A stretch of DNA of 33,647 nt. Origin: Oscillatoriales cyanobacterium PMM_0008 (GTDB lineage: Bacteria; Cyanobacteriota; Cyanobacteriia; Cyanobacteriales; Aerosakkonemataceae). The notes below the pieces were generated by a model. The model searched no databases. It saw only the letters and a list, made by a program, of their open reading frames with translations, and had not been told where the DNA came from. This document shows positions 14,090 through 21,870 of the stretch, one piece after another; the first letter of the stretch is position 1; every line of letters begins with the position of its first letter. The stretch is from contig CASBRD010000329.1 in the NCBI GenBank assembly GCA_949128025.1, positions 1 to 33,647 of the forward strand, given 5' to 3'. Position numbers and translations under genes: made by a program.

Positions 14090-15283
14090 TCACCTGAAAA
14101 GCGCTGTATCACTGTTTAAGGATTTGAGGTGGCGTTTCATATCAAGCAGTTGATTTTTGAGAACTGGATACTTAGTACTTGGTAGAAGTGGATCGTTTTT
14201 TCTAGTCACGACTGCTTCAATGGGCAGAACGCGAAAATTTAATTTATTATTCAATGTATAATTATGAGTCCAGGTAGGAATAGCTTCGACGTTGGTAATT
14301 TCGATAGTTTTTTCGGGAAAGCGTTTGCGAATATTCACTGAAAAGATTACCCCCAGGTCTTTGTAAGAACCGATCTGATAAGCGATAAAATTTCCCATTG
14401 AATAAATGACAACTCCCGTTCTAGGTTTACCGTCTTTCCCCCGTACCTTTAAGATTTGGTAAGGTTGCACAACATGGGGATGACAGCCGAGAATAATGTC
14501 AGCACCTGATTCAATCAACTTTTTGACCAGTTGTTTTTGTCCGGCGTTAGGTTGACGGTGATACTCATCGCCAAAATGTAAGGAAATGGTGACCGCATCG
14601 GCTCCCTGTTTCTTCGCTCTGGCAATATCTTTGATGATTTTATTTTCATCAATCAGGGAGACAAGATAGTTTTTACCTTTGGGAATAGGAATGCCATTCG
14701 TTCCAAACGTATAAGCCATAATCGCCATCGAAATGTCGTTTTTCTTGACGATCAAAATTTTCTGTGCTTCCTTGGCGGAAGTGGCTGTGCCGACTGAAGG
14801 TACTCCCCGCGATCGAATATTCTTAATCGTATTAATTACTCCTTTTTCACCTTTGTCTAAAGCATGATTATTGGCATTTGTCAATATATTAAAGCCAGCG
14901 CCTTTGGCCGCATCGACTATTTGTGCTGGTGCATTAAAAATTGGATATTCTGAATAACCCAATTCTGGGCCAGCTACAGGTATCTCTAGATTTGCGATCG
15001 CCCAATCGCCAGTGGAGATTATAGGCTTGACTTCCTTGAAGAAATTGTCAAAGTTATAGGTTTTCTTTTGCGGATTGTAACCGGAGCGAGTCAGCGCCAT
15101 GTGCATCAGAATGTCGCCAACAGCAATCAATTTCGCTTCTTTTGTATAAGGTTTTGGCTTTTGAGGCGCTTCTGGTTGTTCTGAGACTCCAGTTTTTGCG
15201 CTGAGAGTGCTGTCAGGATTAATTTTGCGATCGCAGCCAGAAATCAACAGAATAAAAATTATCAGTAGTGGTGTGAATCTCAT
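14090..15283 (-). CDS. CapA-family lipoprotein, metallophosphatase-like
   Basis: A 397-residue protein with a lipoprotein signal (LLIIFILLISGC, C17 as the lipidated residue) and a CapA/PgsA-type domain (PF09587) over about 50-330. Visible motifs: AVGDILMHMALTRSG, WAIANLEIPV, NANNHALDKGEKG, LHFGDEYHRQPN and GCHPHVVQP, which match the metal-binding positions of calcineurin-like metallophosphatases. Relatives take part in capsule or poly-gamma-glutamate synthesis, but most cyanobacterial members have no assigned role. It is probably anchored in a membrane facing the periplasm. Confidence 0.88.
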   Translation of the reverse strand: MRFTPLLIIFILLISGCDRKINPDSTLSAKTGVSEQPEAPQKPKPYTKEAKLIAVGDILMHMALTRSGYNPQKKTYNFDNFFKEVKPIISTGDWAIANLEIPVAGPELGYSEYPIFNAPAQIVDAAKGAGFNILTNANNHALDKGEKGVINTIKNIRSRGVPSVGTATSAKEAQKILIVKKNDISMAIMAYTFGTNGIPIPKGKNYLVSLIDENKIIKDIARAKKQGADAVTISLHFGDEYHRQPNAGQKQLVKKLIESGADIILGCHPHVVQPYQILKVRGKDGKPRTGVVIYSMGNFIAYQIGSYKDLGVIFSVNIRKRFPEKTIEITNVEAIPTWTHNYTLNNKLNFRVLPIEAVVTRKNDPLLPSTKYPVLKNQLLDMKRHLKSLNSDTALFR

Positions 15284-15408
15284 TGTTGGCTGTAGTTGGG
15301 AGTTAGGTTTGCGCTGGAATTACTGCGGCATCTTGAATTTTACCGCCCTGGCGATCGCGCAGCGCCATCTCTATTCTTTCTAAAATCGATCGCAATTGTC
15401 CCTATCTA

Positions 15409-15431
15409 ATGGTGGGCTTGTAGCCCACCAT
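15409..15431. terminator. Stem-loop after the HdeD-like gene
   Basis: ATGGTGGGCT, loop TGT, then the exact complement (10-bp stem) lie 25 bp after the stop of the HdeD-like gene on the minus strand. No strong T-run is seen, so it could also be a dispersed palindrome. Confidence 0.5.
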
Positions 15432-15455
15432 ACGCCAGATTACAGCACTTTAGAC

Positions 15456-16019
15456 TCAAACAGCTTGATTTGACTGATTTGGTGCAGAAGGCAGATTCAA
15501 GGACAGCATAACTCGTGAAATGCCAGTGAACAGAACGCTAGCACCAATCAGTGTCCCGATCGCCCAAGGCGCATCGAAGGGCCACTGGAACCAAATCATG
15601 GCACCTAGCAGCAAGGTAATGATGCCGTTAATTAGCACCCACGTCCAATTCTGTTGGGGACGTAACCGGAATGCCAAGATTAGCTCAAAGGTGCCTTCCG
15701 TCAGCAAAAAAGTCCCCAGCAACAGGGTTAGTGTGAGGACACCCGTTAAGGGATAAACAAACAGCATCACACCCGTTGCAACGTAGAGGACACTCAACAA
15801 CAGCTTCCAGAGGAAGCCTCCATTATCGCGGCTTTGAAATGCGTAAACCAGCTTGGCAGCTCCAGCAGAGACGAGGATCAGGGCGACCCAAGTTTCAATG
15901 ACGATTGTCGAGACAGCAGGTAGAGCGATCGCTACAATACCCAAAACAATCAAGAGAATGCCCATCCAGAGCGATCCATTAACACCCTTGTTAATGTCAC
16001 CAGAAACATTACTTGTCAT
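15456..16019 (-). CDS. HdeD family (DUF308) membrane protein
   Basis: A 187-residue integral membrane protein with six hydrophobic segments in pairs and the HdeD/DUF308 pattern (WMGILLIVLGIVAIALPAVS, ALILVSAGAAKLVYAF, LLSVLYVATGVMLFVYPL, LLGTFLLTEGTFELILAFRL, INGIITLLLGAMIWFQWP, LIGASVLFTGISRVMLSL). HdeD in Escherichia coli is linked to acid resistance; cyanobacterial members are uncharacterised. The start is at MTSNVSGDINKG. Confidence 0.9.
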   Translation of the reverse strand: MTSNVSGDINKGVNGSLWMGILLIVLGIVAIALPAVSTIVIETWVALILVSAGAAKLVYAFQSRDNGGFLWKLLLSVLYVATGVMLFVYPLTGVLTLTLLLGTFLLTEGTFELILAFRLRPQQNWTWVLINGIITLLLGAMIWFQWPFDAPWAIGTLIGASVLFTGISRVMLSLNLPSAPNQSNQAV

Positions 16020-16224
16020 AGCTTTTTTCCCGTTGCTTGCTAATATCAGCCTAGAGAATCTGTTAAAAAATGGGTAGAATCTTAAGGTAGACTTTTGCCG
16101 AGCAAGCTATATCTACTCAGCGGGAGTAGATTATTTCTGCCTTTTTAGCTTACACAATCAACAATTAACGATGGATACAAGCGATCGCTAAGTTTCAAAG
16201 CCAGACAATGATGCTCCAGAATAT

Positions 16225-16581
16225 CTATAAGCCTAACTTTTTTCGGAGTGCGTCTTCTTTGTCTCTGAAGCCGACAATTACTGCCGTTCCATCCTTAACA
16301 AAAAGCGGTCGTTTCAGGAGCATTGCATCTTTAGCAAATGCCTCAATCCACTGCTGATCAGTCCAATAATTCTTCTCATCACCTAATGCGCGGTATGATT
16401 GACCGGAAGTGTTACGCATCGGTTTAAACCCCAGATCTTCCACCCAACGAAGAAGCATCTCGCGGCTGGGTGGATTTTCCTTTGTGTTAACGAACTCGTA
16501 CTCAATGCCGCTATCTTCGAGCCACTTAAAGGCTTTTTTACAGGTTCCGCAGTTAGGTATTCCGTAGACTTGAATCGACAT
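16225..16581 (-). CDS. ArsC/Spx-family thioredoxin-fold protein
   Basis: A 118-residue protein of the ArsC/Spx/YffB family with a thioredoxin-like fold. It carries a CGTC motif (C11, C14) at the family's active position, and KRPLFVKDGTAVIVGF near 90-105 with the conserved Arg-Pro. A CxxC is typical of Spx/MgsR-type members, whereas arsenate reductases use a single N-terminal cysteine. An arsenate reductase role is possible but not shown; no ars genes are nearby. Length is normal. Confidence 0.85.
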   Translation of the reverse strand: MSIQVYGIPNCGTCKKAFKWLEDSGIEYEFVNTKENPPSREMLLRWVEDLGFKPMRNTSGQSYRALGDEKNYWTDQQWIEAFAKDAMLLKRPLFVKDGTAVIVGFRDKEDALRKKLGL

Positions 16582-16590
16582 AATGCTTGC

Positions 16591-16640
16591 TTAGTTATTG
16601 GTCATTAGTCATTGGTCATTAGTCATTGGTCATTGGTTAT
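16591..16640. repeat. Tandem repeat of TTAGTCATTGGTCA type
   Basis: Alternating ATTGGTC and ATTAGTC heptamers occur in tandem directly upstream of the ArsC/Spx-like gene. Such STRR-type heptamer repeats are common in cyanobacterial intergenic DNA. Confidence 0.8.
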
Positions 16641-16719
16641 TTTTCTATCCGTGCATCCTTGTATATCCGTGTCGTGCTATTAGTCATTATTCATTCGGCT
16701 TGAAACCCTTTAAATTCCA

Positions 16720-16761
16720 ATCCAAAATCCAAAATCCAAAATCCAAAATCCAAAATCCAAA
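16720..16761. repeat. Six tandem ATCCAAA heptamers
   Basis: Six exact copies of ATCCAAA stand in tandem with a degenerate unit before and after, 18 bp past the stop of the AIM24-like gene. This is a short tandemly repeated repetitive (STRR) sequence, prone to copy-number change by slippage. Confidence 0.9.
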
Positions 16762-16779
16762 ATTTGTTCTGTGCAAAAT

Positions 16780-17508
16780 TTAACCCAGACCCATACCCTC
16801 AGTTTCAGATACTAATAATTTACCTTCACCTTCATAAATCCAAACATAACCTTCTCCACCACCTCTACCGAAATGACCTAATTTTCGGTAATCTTCTTGA
16901 ATTCCATTTGTAAATCCTTTAACTAGGTCATAATCAGCTACCACAGTTTCACCTCTCTTTAGGTGAACAATCTTAGCTGGTGCAACTGTACCCACTACAA
17001 CTGTAGAGTTTTGTCCGGCTAAAGCTGTGATAGCAATTCTCCACCTCCCATCACCAGACCCAGCCATTTGTCGATATTTTAATTTTTTGGCACCTATAAC
17101 TACATTGTCAGAGCAAAACTGGAATATGCCATCATCAAATTCCCATTGCTCTTTTTCTATTAGTTCAATCGATGTGTAATGTAGGAAATTACCTTTTTGT
17201 CTGGGTTCCAGATAAACCATACCTGTACCTTTATAAACAGGAGCATTGTATTCCGCTTCTGTCTTCAAAGATACCCAAATATCTCTCAAACGGTTATCGG
17301 TTTTATAAATTCCATAAGTTAATTGACCGATACACCTGTGTAACGCACCTTTTTGGATTACCGTTCCTGAATTATCAAGCTCAATTTCCACTTGCTGAAC
17401 AAATGGAATATTTTTAGTAGGATGGTAAAATTTGTTAGTTTCTTTGTTGATGTTATTTTGCAGATACCATAAATCGGTTGGTTCCAGAACTTTGACTGAG
17501 TGTTTCAT
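16780..17508 (-). CDS. AIM24-family-like beta-rich protein
   Basis: A 242-residue beta-rich protein. The C-terminal half fits the AIM24 (TIGR00266-like) double beta-helix pattern: GKLLVSETEG at the end, IVHLKRGETVVADYDLVKGF near 185, and GTGMVYLEPRQKGNFLHYTS near 95. No signal peptide or membrane segment is seen. The function of bacterial members is unknown. The assignment rests on pattern only. It is downstream of a dispersed palindrome at 17566-17618 and shows no operon partner. Confidence 0.6.
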   Translation of the reverse strand: MKHSVKVLEPTDLWYLQNNINKETNKFYHPTKNIPFVQQVEIELDNSGTVIQKGALHRCIGQLTYGIYKTDNRLRDIWVSLKTEAEYNAPVYKGTGMVYLEPRQKGNFLHYTSIELIEKEQWEFDDGIFQFCSDNVVIGAKKLKYRQMAGSGDGRWRIAITALAGQNSTVVVGTVAPAKIVHLKRGETVVADYDLVKGFTNGIQEDYRKLGHFGRGGGEGYVWIYEGEGKLLVSETEGMGLG

Positions 17509-17548
17509 AATTTTTGTCTCAGGTATTTAGGGTAGGGGAGTGACTCTT

Positions 17549-17618
17549 GTTCGGAATGGATAATCGGTATGTTGTTGCGCTTTAGCGCTAAAAGAGCGCT
17601 AAAGCGCAACAACGTACC
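17549..17618. repeat. Dispersed palindromic repeat, long-stem copy
   Basis: A 24-bp stem (17566-17589 with 17595-17618, one G-T pair) and a 5-base loop, preceded by the same flank (TGTTCGGAATGGATAAT) as the copy at 2961-3012. The inner palindrome GCGCTTTAGCGC of the short copy appears doubled here. Confidence 0.85.
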
Positions 17619-17631
17619 TGGTGCTACTTAA

Positions 17632-17763
17632 ATTATAGCCAGAGTCGATCTACAACGCGAATATCTTAATCTACGGGGATTCATAGCTTCTAAGGGAAAG
17701 CAAAAGAAAGCCGGGAATATCGCGTCTGAATCTCGCAAACGCGATCGCACTAAAAAGAAGTGA
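17632..17763 (+). pseudogene. Possible gene remnant between palindrome and WYL regulator
   Basis: An open frame without start codon follows TAA (17629-17631) and reads RVDLQREYLNLRGFIASKGK then a basic tail ending RDRTKKK at TGA 17761-17763. It looks gene-like but has no start and no recognised family, so it may be the 3' end of a lost gene. Confidence 0.25.
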
Positions 17764-17797
17764 TTTAAAGAAATATCACATTTTGGCGTAGCTCCTG

Positions 17798-18664
17798 TCA
17801 ATCCTCAATCTTGAGGTCGTACAACTGACAGAGATCGCGTAGCTCCTGTTTGACTCGCTTTCTTACACTATCAGGAGCGACAATCTTGCAATCTTTGCCG
17901 TATCGCCGAACTTCTCGAATCAGCCAGAAGGGATTGACGACACGCCGCACGACCTGTCGAATATCCCCCAAAACGGCATTGTCGATGTCTTCAGGTTTGG
18001 GTTCGTAGGCATTTGCCAGCCATCCTCGAAAGTGTAAGTACACTTTTAGAGAATCAAACTCACCTCTCCATACACCTGAAATGGGTTGGATGCCTTTGAT
18101 GCGATCGAACCGCAAGCAGCGATTGTGCGCGACTTCTGGCAAGTCAGGATTTTCCTGTAATGCGTCGGCTGTTTCCTCGCACCAGACTTGTAAGTAGAAG
18201 CGTTTTTCATAGAAGGTGACTTCTGCGAAGCGGATGGCAAAGTCCAAATCTTGACTCTGAGAGTTGCGATATTGCAGGCGGAATGGCTGACGCATAGCGA
18301 TGAGTTGGTCAATTCGATCGCGCCAAGCTTGCATAGGTTGATTTTGCTGTTCTAGTAGTGCTTGCCGCAAGGGAGCTTCGAGATCGCCTTGGTTTAGTAA
18401 AAGTGTATTTATAGTTTCAGCTTCCTCAATTTGACCTGCATCGATCAGTACTTTAGTCGCTTGGCGCAAGGCTTTGACTTGCTTGTCATTCAGGGTAAAG
18501 GTTTCTCGTCCAACTTGGATTTCTTGTTGAGCGATCGCAACCACCAACCCTGATGGACTGGGACTTTTGCCCCATAAGATACCCAAACGGCGTGCGATCG
18601 CATCTAGTTTCTCTTTTGTCCCCGGCGGGACAGACAGCGTTAACGTTTCCTTTTTTCTGGGCAT
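17798..18664 (-). CDS. WYL-domain regulator of the type I-D CRISPR locus (TIGR03985-like)
   Basis: A 288-residue regulator. An N-terminal DNA-binding part (about 1-100; PPGTKEKLDAIARRLGILWG) is followed by a WYL-like domain (FRLQYRNSQSQDLDFAIRFA, YEKRFYLQVWCEE, LRFDRIKGIQPISG) and a C-terminal extension (about 210-288). It is divergent from the cas operon and resembles the WYL regulators found next to I-D loci, such as Sll7009 of Synechocystis 6803, which was reported as a negative regulator of crRNA accumulation. It probably binds the shared 100-bp region upstream of its start. The ligand is unknown. Confidence 0.8.
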   Translation of the reverse strand: MPRKKETLTLSVPPGTKEKLDAIARRLGILWGKSPSPSGLVVAIAQQEIQVGRETFTLNDKQVKALRQATKVLIDAGQIEEAETINTLLLNQGDLEAPLRQALLEQQNQPMQAWRDRIDQLIAMRQPFRLQYRNSQSQDLDFAIRFAEVTFYEKRFYLQVWCEETADALQENPDLPEVAHNRCLRFDRIKGIQPISGVWRGEFDSLKVYLHFRGWLANAYEPKPEDIDNAVLGDIRQVVRRVVNPFWLIREVRRYGKDCKIVAPDSVRKRVKQELRDLCQLYDLKIED

Positions 18665-18764
18665 TTTAGAAATATTTTTTTAATTGCAGTTGCACTTTAG
18701 GTTTAGTTGTGTCATTCTATGTTTGTAACTAGATTTTACCTCACCTCTAACAGGAAGTTTAATT
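18665..18764. promoter_or_regulatory. Divergent promoter region between the WYL regulator and the cas operon
   Basis: About 100 bp separate the start of the regulator and the first codon of the decayed cas3 copy. It includes TTGCAC (near 18687) as a possible -35 for the rightward direction with AT-rich sequence after it. The individual boxes are not certain. Confidence 0.4.
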
Positions 18765-18851
18765 GTGGATGGTTATTCGATCGCACTTAAACCCGTTTAC
18801 TCTTGCCCTGCGTCGGAAGTGCCACAGGGCGTTAACCTCCCAGAAGGTTAG
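18765..18851 (+). pseudogene. Truncated copy of the cas3 5' end
   Basis: An ORF of 28 codons from GTG 18765 reads VDGYSIALKPVYSCPASEVP then QGVNLPEG and stops. The intact cas3 at 19577 reads IALKPVYSCPASEVPEGVQL at residues 20-39. The DNA is identical over 29 bases (18777-18805 with 19631-19659) and then diverges. This is the left-over 5' end of an older or duplicated cas3, now separated from the intact gene by a toxin-antitoxin pair. Confidence 0.85.
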
Positions 18852-18943
18852 CGGATTGGTTAAGGAAAACCCCTCTTCCAAGTGTTCGTAGACTGGAGGA
18901 AAGCTAGATTAATCCACTGAAGACATATTAGGGAGAAGTACCA

Positions 18944-19201
18944 ATGGCTAATGATGACCTGCTATCCCGCATCTCGATCGATCCAAATATCTGCTTTGGC
19001 AAGCCTTGCATTCGCGGACATCGCATTTGGGTGTCCTTAATTCTGGACTATTTAGCAGGTGGAATGACAATCGACGAGATTCTAGAGGCGTATCCCAGCA
19101 TTGAGCGAGAGGATGTGCTGGCTTGCATCGCCTATGGTGCTGAGATGGCGCGAGGCGGATGGATGGAAATTCCTCTAAATCGAGCCAAAGAAACGATATG
19201 A
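18944..19201 (+). CDS. DUF433 antitoxin
   Basis: An 85-residue DUF433 protein (ISIDPNICFGKPCIRGHRIW, then LAGGMTIDEILEAYPSIERE, then VLACIAYGAE), a winged-helix VapB-like antitoxin family. The Shine-Dalgarno GGGAGAAG precedes the ATG. Its stop overlaps the start of the DUF5615 toxin (ATGA). The pair is typical elsewhere, but here it lies inside the cas operon between a decayed cas3 fragment and cas3. Confidence 0.9.
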   Translation: MANDDLLSRISIDPNICFGKPCIRGHRIWVSLILDYLAGGMTIDEILEAYPSIEREDVLACIAYGAEMARGGWMEIPLNRAKETI

Positions 19202-19584
19202 ATATCAAGCTAGATGAAAACGTTGACTTGCGGATCGTCTCGCGTTTGCAAGTTGCAGGTCATAACGTGGCAACCGTGCCGGGACAGGGATTGAGTTCTG
19301 CTCCAGACAGGGAGGTGATTGAGGTTTGTGGAAGAGAGGGGCGATGCCTTGTCACAGCAGATCGAGGGTTCGGCAATCGCGCTCGATTCAACCCTGCTGA
19401 TTATGCAGGAATTGCGGTCATTCGCCTACCCGATCGCGCCTCGTTTACAGATTGGTGTAAGGCGATCGATACCTTGATTGCAGGCTTAGAGCAAGCGGAT
19501 GCGATCGGGAAACTCTGGGTTATCCAAAATAACAGGATTCAGGAATATCAACCAATTGAGCCAGAGGAAGAAGAGGATGAATGA
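19198..19584 (+). CDS. DUF5615 PIN-like toxin
   Basis: A 128-residue PIN-like (Mut7-C/DUF5615) nuclease: MNIKLDENVDLRIVSRLQVA with acidic D6/E7, GQGLSSAPDREVI, then CLVTADRGFGN with the second acidic cluster. These acidic residues match the metal-binding site of PIN-type RNases. It starts at the ATG overlapping the antitoxin stop. The C-terminus is acidic (EPEEEEDE), encoded just before and across the cas3 start, with an 8-bp overlap, so toxin and cas3 translation are coupled. Confidence 0.88.
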   Translation: MNIKLDENVDLRIVSRLQVAGHNVATVPGQGLSSAPDREVIEVCGREGRCLVTADRGFGNRARFNPADYAGIAVIRLPDRASFTDWCKAIDTLIAGLEQADAIGKLWVIQNNRIQEYQPIEPEEEEDE

Positions 19585-21799
19585 CGAGCAACTGTTTCCA
19601 GCTTACGGACTGAGCGATCGCTTCATCAACTCGATCGCACTTAAACCCGTTTACTCTTGTCCCGCGTCCGAAGTGCCAGAAGGCGTTCAGCTACCGGAGG
19701 GTTGGTCGCTTTCCTGGCATCAAGCCGCAACTTTGGAGGCAATACGCGACCCGAATATCGACGTTATCTTTAATACCGCCATGACGGGCGACGGCAAAAG
19801 TTTGGCAGCTTATCTAGAGACTTTACTGACAGACTTTTTGGCAATCGGTCTATATCCAACTAATGAACTTGCGCGTGACCAGGAAACCCAAATTCAGGAC
19901 TATATTACCAAATTTCAGCTTAAAATTAAGCCGCGTGTTGTGCGACTCAGTGGGCAACAATTAGAGATTTATGCTGAAAATGAAGGGCTAAAGAAAGCAG
20001 CGGCAATTGCTACTCGCACAGGACAAGCTGAAATCCTACTGGCGAACCCAGATATGCTTCACTACTTGCATCGAGGTGCATATTTAACTCGTGATGACAG
20101 TCCTGATAAGCTGTGGAACCGGATTGACAAAGATTTCGATCTATTCATTTTTGATGAATTTCATGTTTTTCAGGCTCCGCAAATTGCCAGCGCGATTAAC
20201 ACAATGCTGTTAATTAAAAATACGAATCGCCGCAAGAAATTTCTCTTTTTATCAGCAACCCCAAATAAACAACTGATAGAGAGATTAAGGTTATCTGGCT
20301 TTCGGTGCAAGGAAATTAACCCACTGGAGGAGAATAAATATCAGTTTCCAGATACAGAGGAGCAGTGTCAGCAACTGAAAGCAGAAGGATGGCGACAAGT
20401 ATCGCGAGAAATCTCTCTTCAGTTTATCTCCCTGGAACCAACTTCTAAAGCTTCTGAAACTTGGTTGAAAGAAAGCCGTAATCTCATCTTGGCTCACTTT
20501 CAGCAGCATCCAGGTAGCAAAGGGGCAATCATTCTCAACTCGATCGCAGCAGTGAAACGTCTGACGCCGTTCTTTCGAGAATTGCTGGCACCTCATGGTT
20601 TAGTAGTTGGCGAGAATACGGGCTTATCTGGTCAGGAGGAAAAAGCGCGATCGCTACAAGCTGACTTGGTTATCGGTACTAGCACAATCGATGTCGGCGT
20701 TGATTTCAAGATTAATTTTCTAATTTTTGAATCAGCAGATGCAGGTAGCTTCATCCAGCGGTTAGGACGTTTAGGACGGCATGACGGATATGAACAAAAT
20801 GGGCAAAATATTACTTTTGTAACTTTCACAGCTTACGCACTCGTACCCAATTTTCTAGTAGAAAAGCTGTTTCTCGGTGATTCGCCACCTTTAGAAGCAA
20901 GTAGCATCTATGACCGTTCCTTCTTTCACAATCAAATTCGTGACAATTACCGCCGAATCAATGATTTTGAAGGATATTACTCTCGCTGGGGTGCAGTACA
21001 GTCAATGCGGATTTGCCGACAGCTAGGACATAAGACAATTAAGCAGCAGTATGAAGGCAGTCAGAACGCATTTCAAACGGCTTGCGAAAAAGTGTTTAAT
21101 ACTAGCCTGAAAAAGGTGTTTGGTCTTAGCATGGCATGGGAAAGAGAGTGGCAACAACTCTCAGGTAAGGAAAAGGGAAATCCAATTACAGAAGATGCAG
21201 CAAGTTTTCGAGGGTCTAGTCCTCTTGGGTGCGGCATTTACGATCTAACAGAATCAAATGAGGCAGATAGGTTTAAAACTTACGATTTGCCAGGAATTTT
21301 GAGCAATCTGGAAATTGAAGTGATGACTAAAGAGGAGTTTATGCGATCGCTTCTCCAAACTGCTGAACGCATCGGACAACCCATCGCTAAAGGGCGATTT
21401 GCATACTGTCTCGCCTTCATGAAGTTACGGACATATCGGGAAGAACGGCTAAACTGGCGCTTTACCTATTCAGGCAAGTTGGATGCGATCGCAGATGCTT
21501 GGAAGGTTCAAGTTTTGAGAGGTATCGAGGTTTGGCAACCTGAGAACTATTGGATTGGTGAAATCAATAAGCGACTGAGGAAAGAAGCTTTAGTCAGTTA
21601 TGTGCTGCGTCGTCCGGTGGCGGAAGTGCGATCGCGCTTACGACTCCCCATGCACTTTGCGATTTACCCGATTAGCGACCAATACAGTTTTCACGATCCA
21701 ACTGCGCCTTATTCTATAGCGTTCAGCCAGTCCGCTTTACTGCTGGACACCCTTGCCTATTCGTTCAAAAGCAAAGGAGGCGAGATATGGATTGCTTAG
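19577..21799 (+). CDS. cas3: Type I-D CRISPR-associated helicase Cas3' (no HD domain)
   Basis: A 740-residue superfamily 2 helicase that unwinds and translocates target DNA after Cascade binding. Motifs: Walker A TAMTGDGKS (67-75, K74), YPTNELARDQ (93-102), DEFH (193-196), SATPN (226-230), GTSTIDVGVDF (367-377), QRLGRLGR (394-401). No HD nuclease motif is present, as expected for I-D where Cas10d carries it. The start MNDEQLFPAYG is chosen because it has a GAGGA ribosome binding site; the frame is open 26 codons further into the toxin gene. A degenerate CRISPR repeat begins 3 bp after the stop. Confidence 0.95.
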   Translation: MNDEQLFPAYGLSDRFINSIALKPVYSCPASEVPEGVQLPEGWSLSWHQAATLEAIRDPNIDVIFNTAMTGDGKSLAAYLETLLTDFLAIGLYPTNELARDQETQIQDYITKFQLKIKPRVVRLSGQQLEIYAENEGLKKAAAIATRTGQAEILLANPDMLHYLHRGAYLTRDDSPDKLWNRIDKDFDLFIFDEFHVFQAPQIASAINTMLLIKNTNRRKKFLFLSATPNKQLIERLRLSGFRCKEINPLEENKYQFPDTEEQCQQLKAEGWRQVSREISLQFISLEPTSKASETWLKESRNLILAHFQQHPGSKGAIILNSIAAVKRLTPFFRELLAPHGLVVGENTGLSGQEEKARSLQADLVIGTSTIDVGVDFKINFLIFESADAGSFIQRLGRLGRHDGYEQNGQNITFVTFTAYALVPNFLVEKLFLGDSPPLEASSIYDRSFFHNQIRDNYRRINDFEGYYSRWGAVQSMRICRQLGHKTIKQQYEGSQNAFQTACEKVFNTSLKKVFGLSMAWEREWQQLSGKEKGNPITEDAASFRGSSPLGCGIYDLTESNEADRFKTYDLPGILSNLEIEVMTKEEFMRSLLQTAERIGQPIAKGRFAYCLAFMKLRTYREERLNWRFTYSGKLDAIADAWKVQVLRGIEVWQPENYWIGEINKRLRKEALVSYVLRRPVAEVRSRLRLPMHFAIYPISDQYSFHDPTAPYSIAFSQSALLLDTLAYSFKSKGGEIWIA

Positions 21800-21801
21800 G
21801 G

Positions 21802-21838
21802 GTTTCGATCCCTGAAAGGGATTATTAGAATGCTAAAC
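21802..21838 (-). repeat. Degenerate CRISPR repeat, reverse orientation (psi-R1)
   Basis: On the plus strand GTTTCGATCCCTGAAAGGGA followed by TTATTAG is the reverse complement of the 3' two thirds of the array repeat at 33531, with one substitution (G for A) and one inserted A. The Cas6-type stem (AATCCCT/AGGGATT) is kept except for its last pair. The repeat's 5' part has decayed. It begins 3 bp after the cas3 stop. Confidence 0.8.
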
Positions 21839-21870
21839 ACTCTTTGGTGTAAGCAAGGAGGCTTTAACAC

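Noticed and set aside
19499-19576. Longer cas3 start inside the toxin gene
   Set aside because: The residues are out of family and read from toxin codons; the ATG at 19577 has a ribosome binding site and a family-like start.
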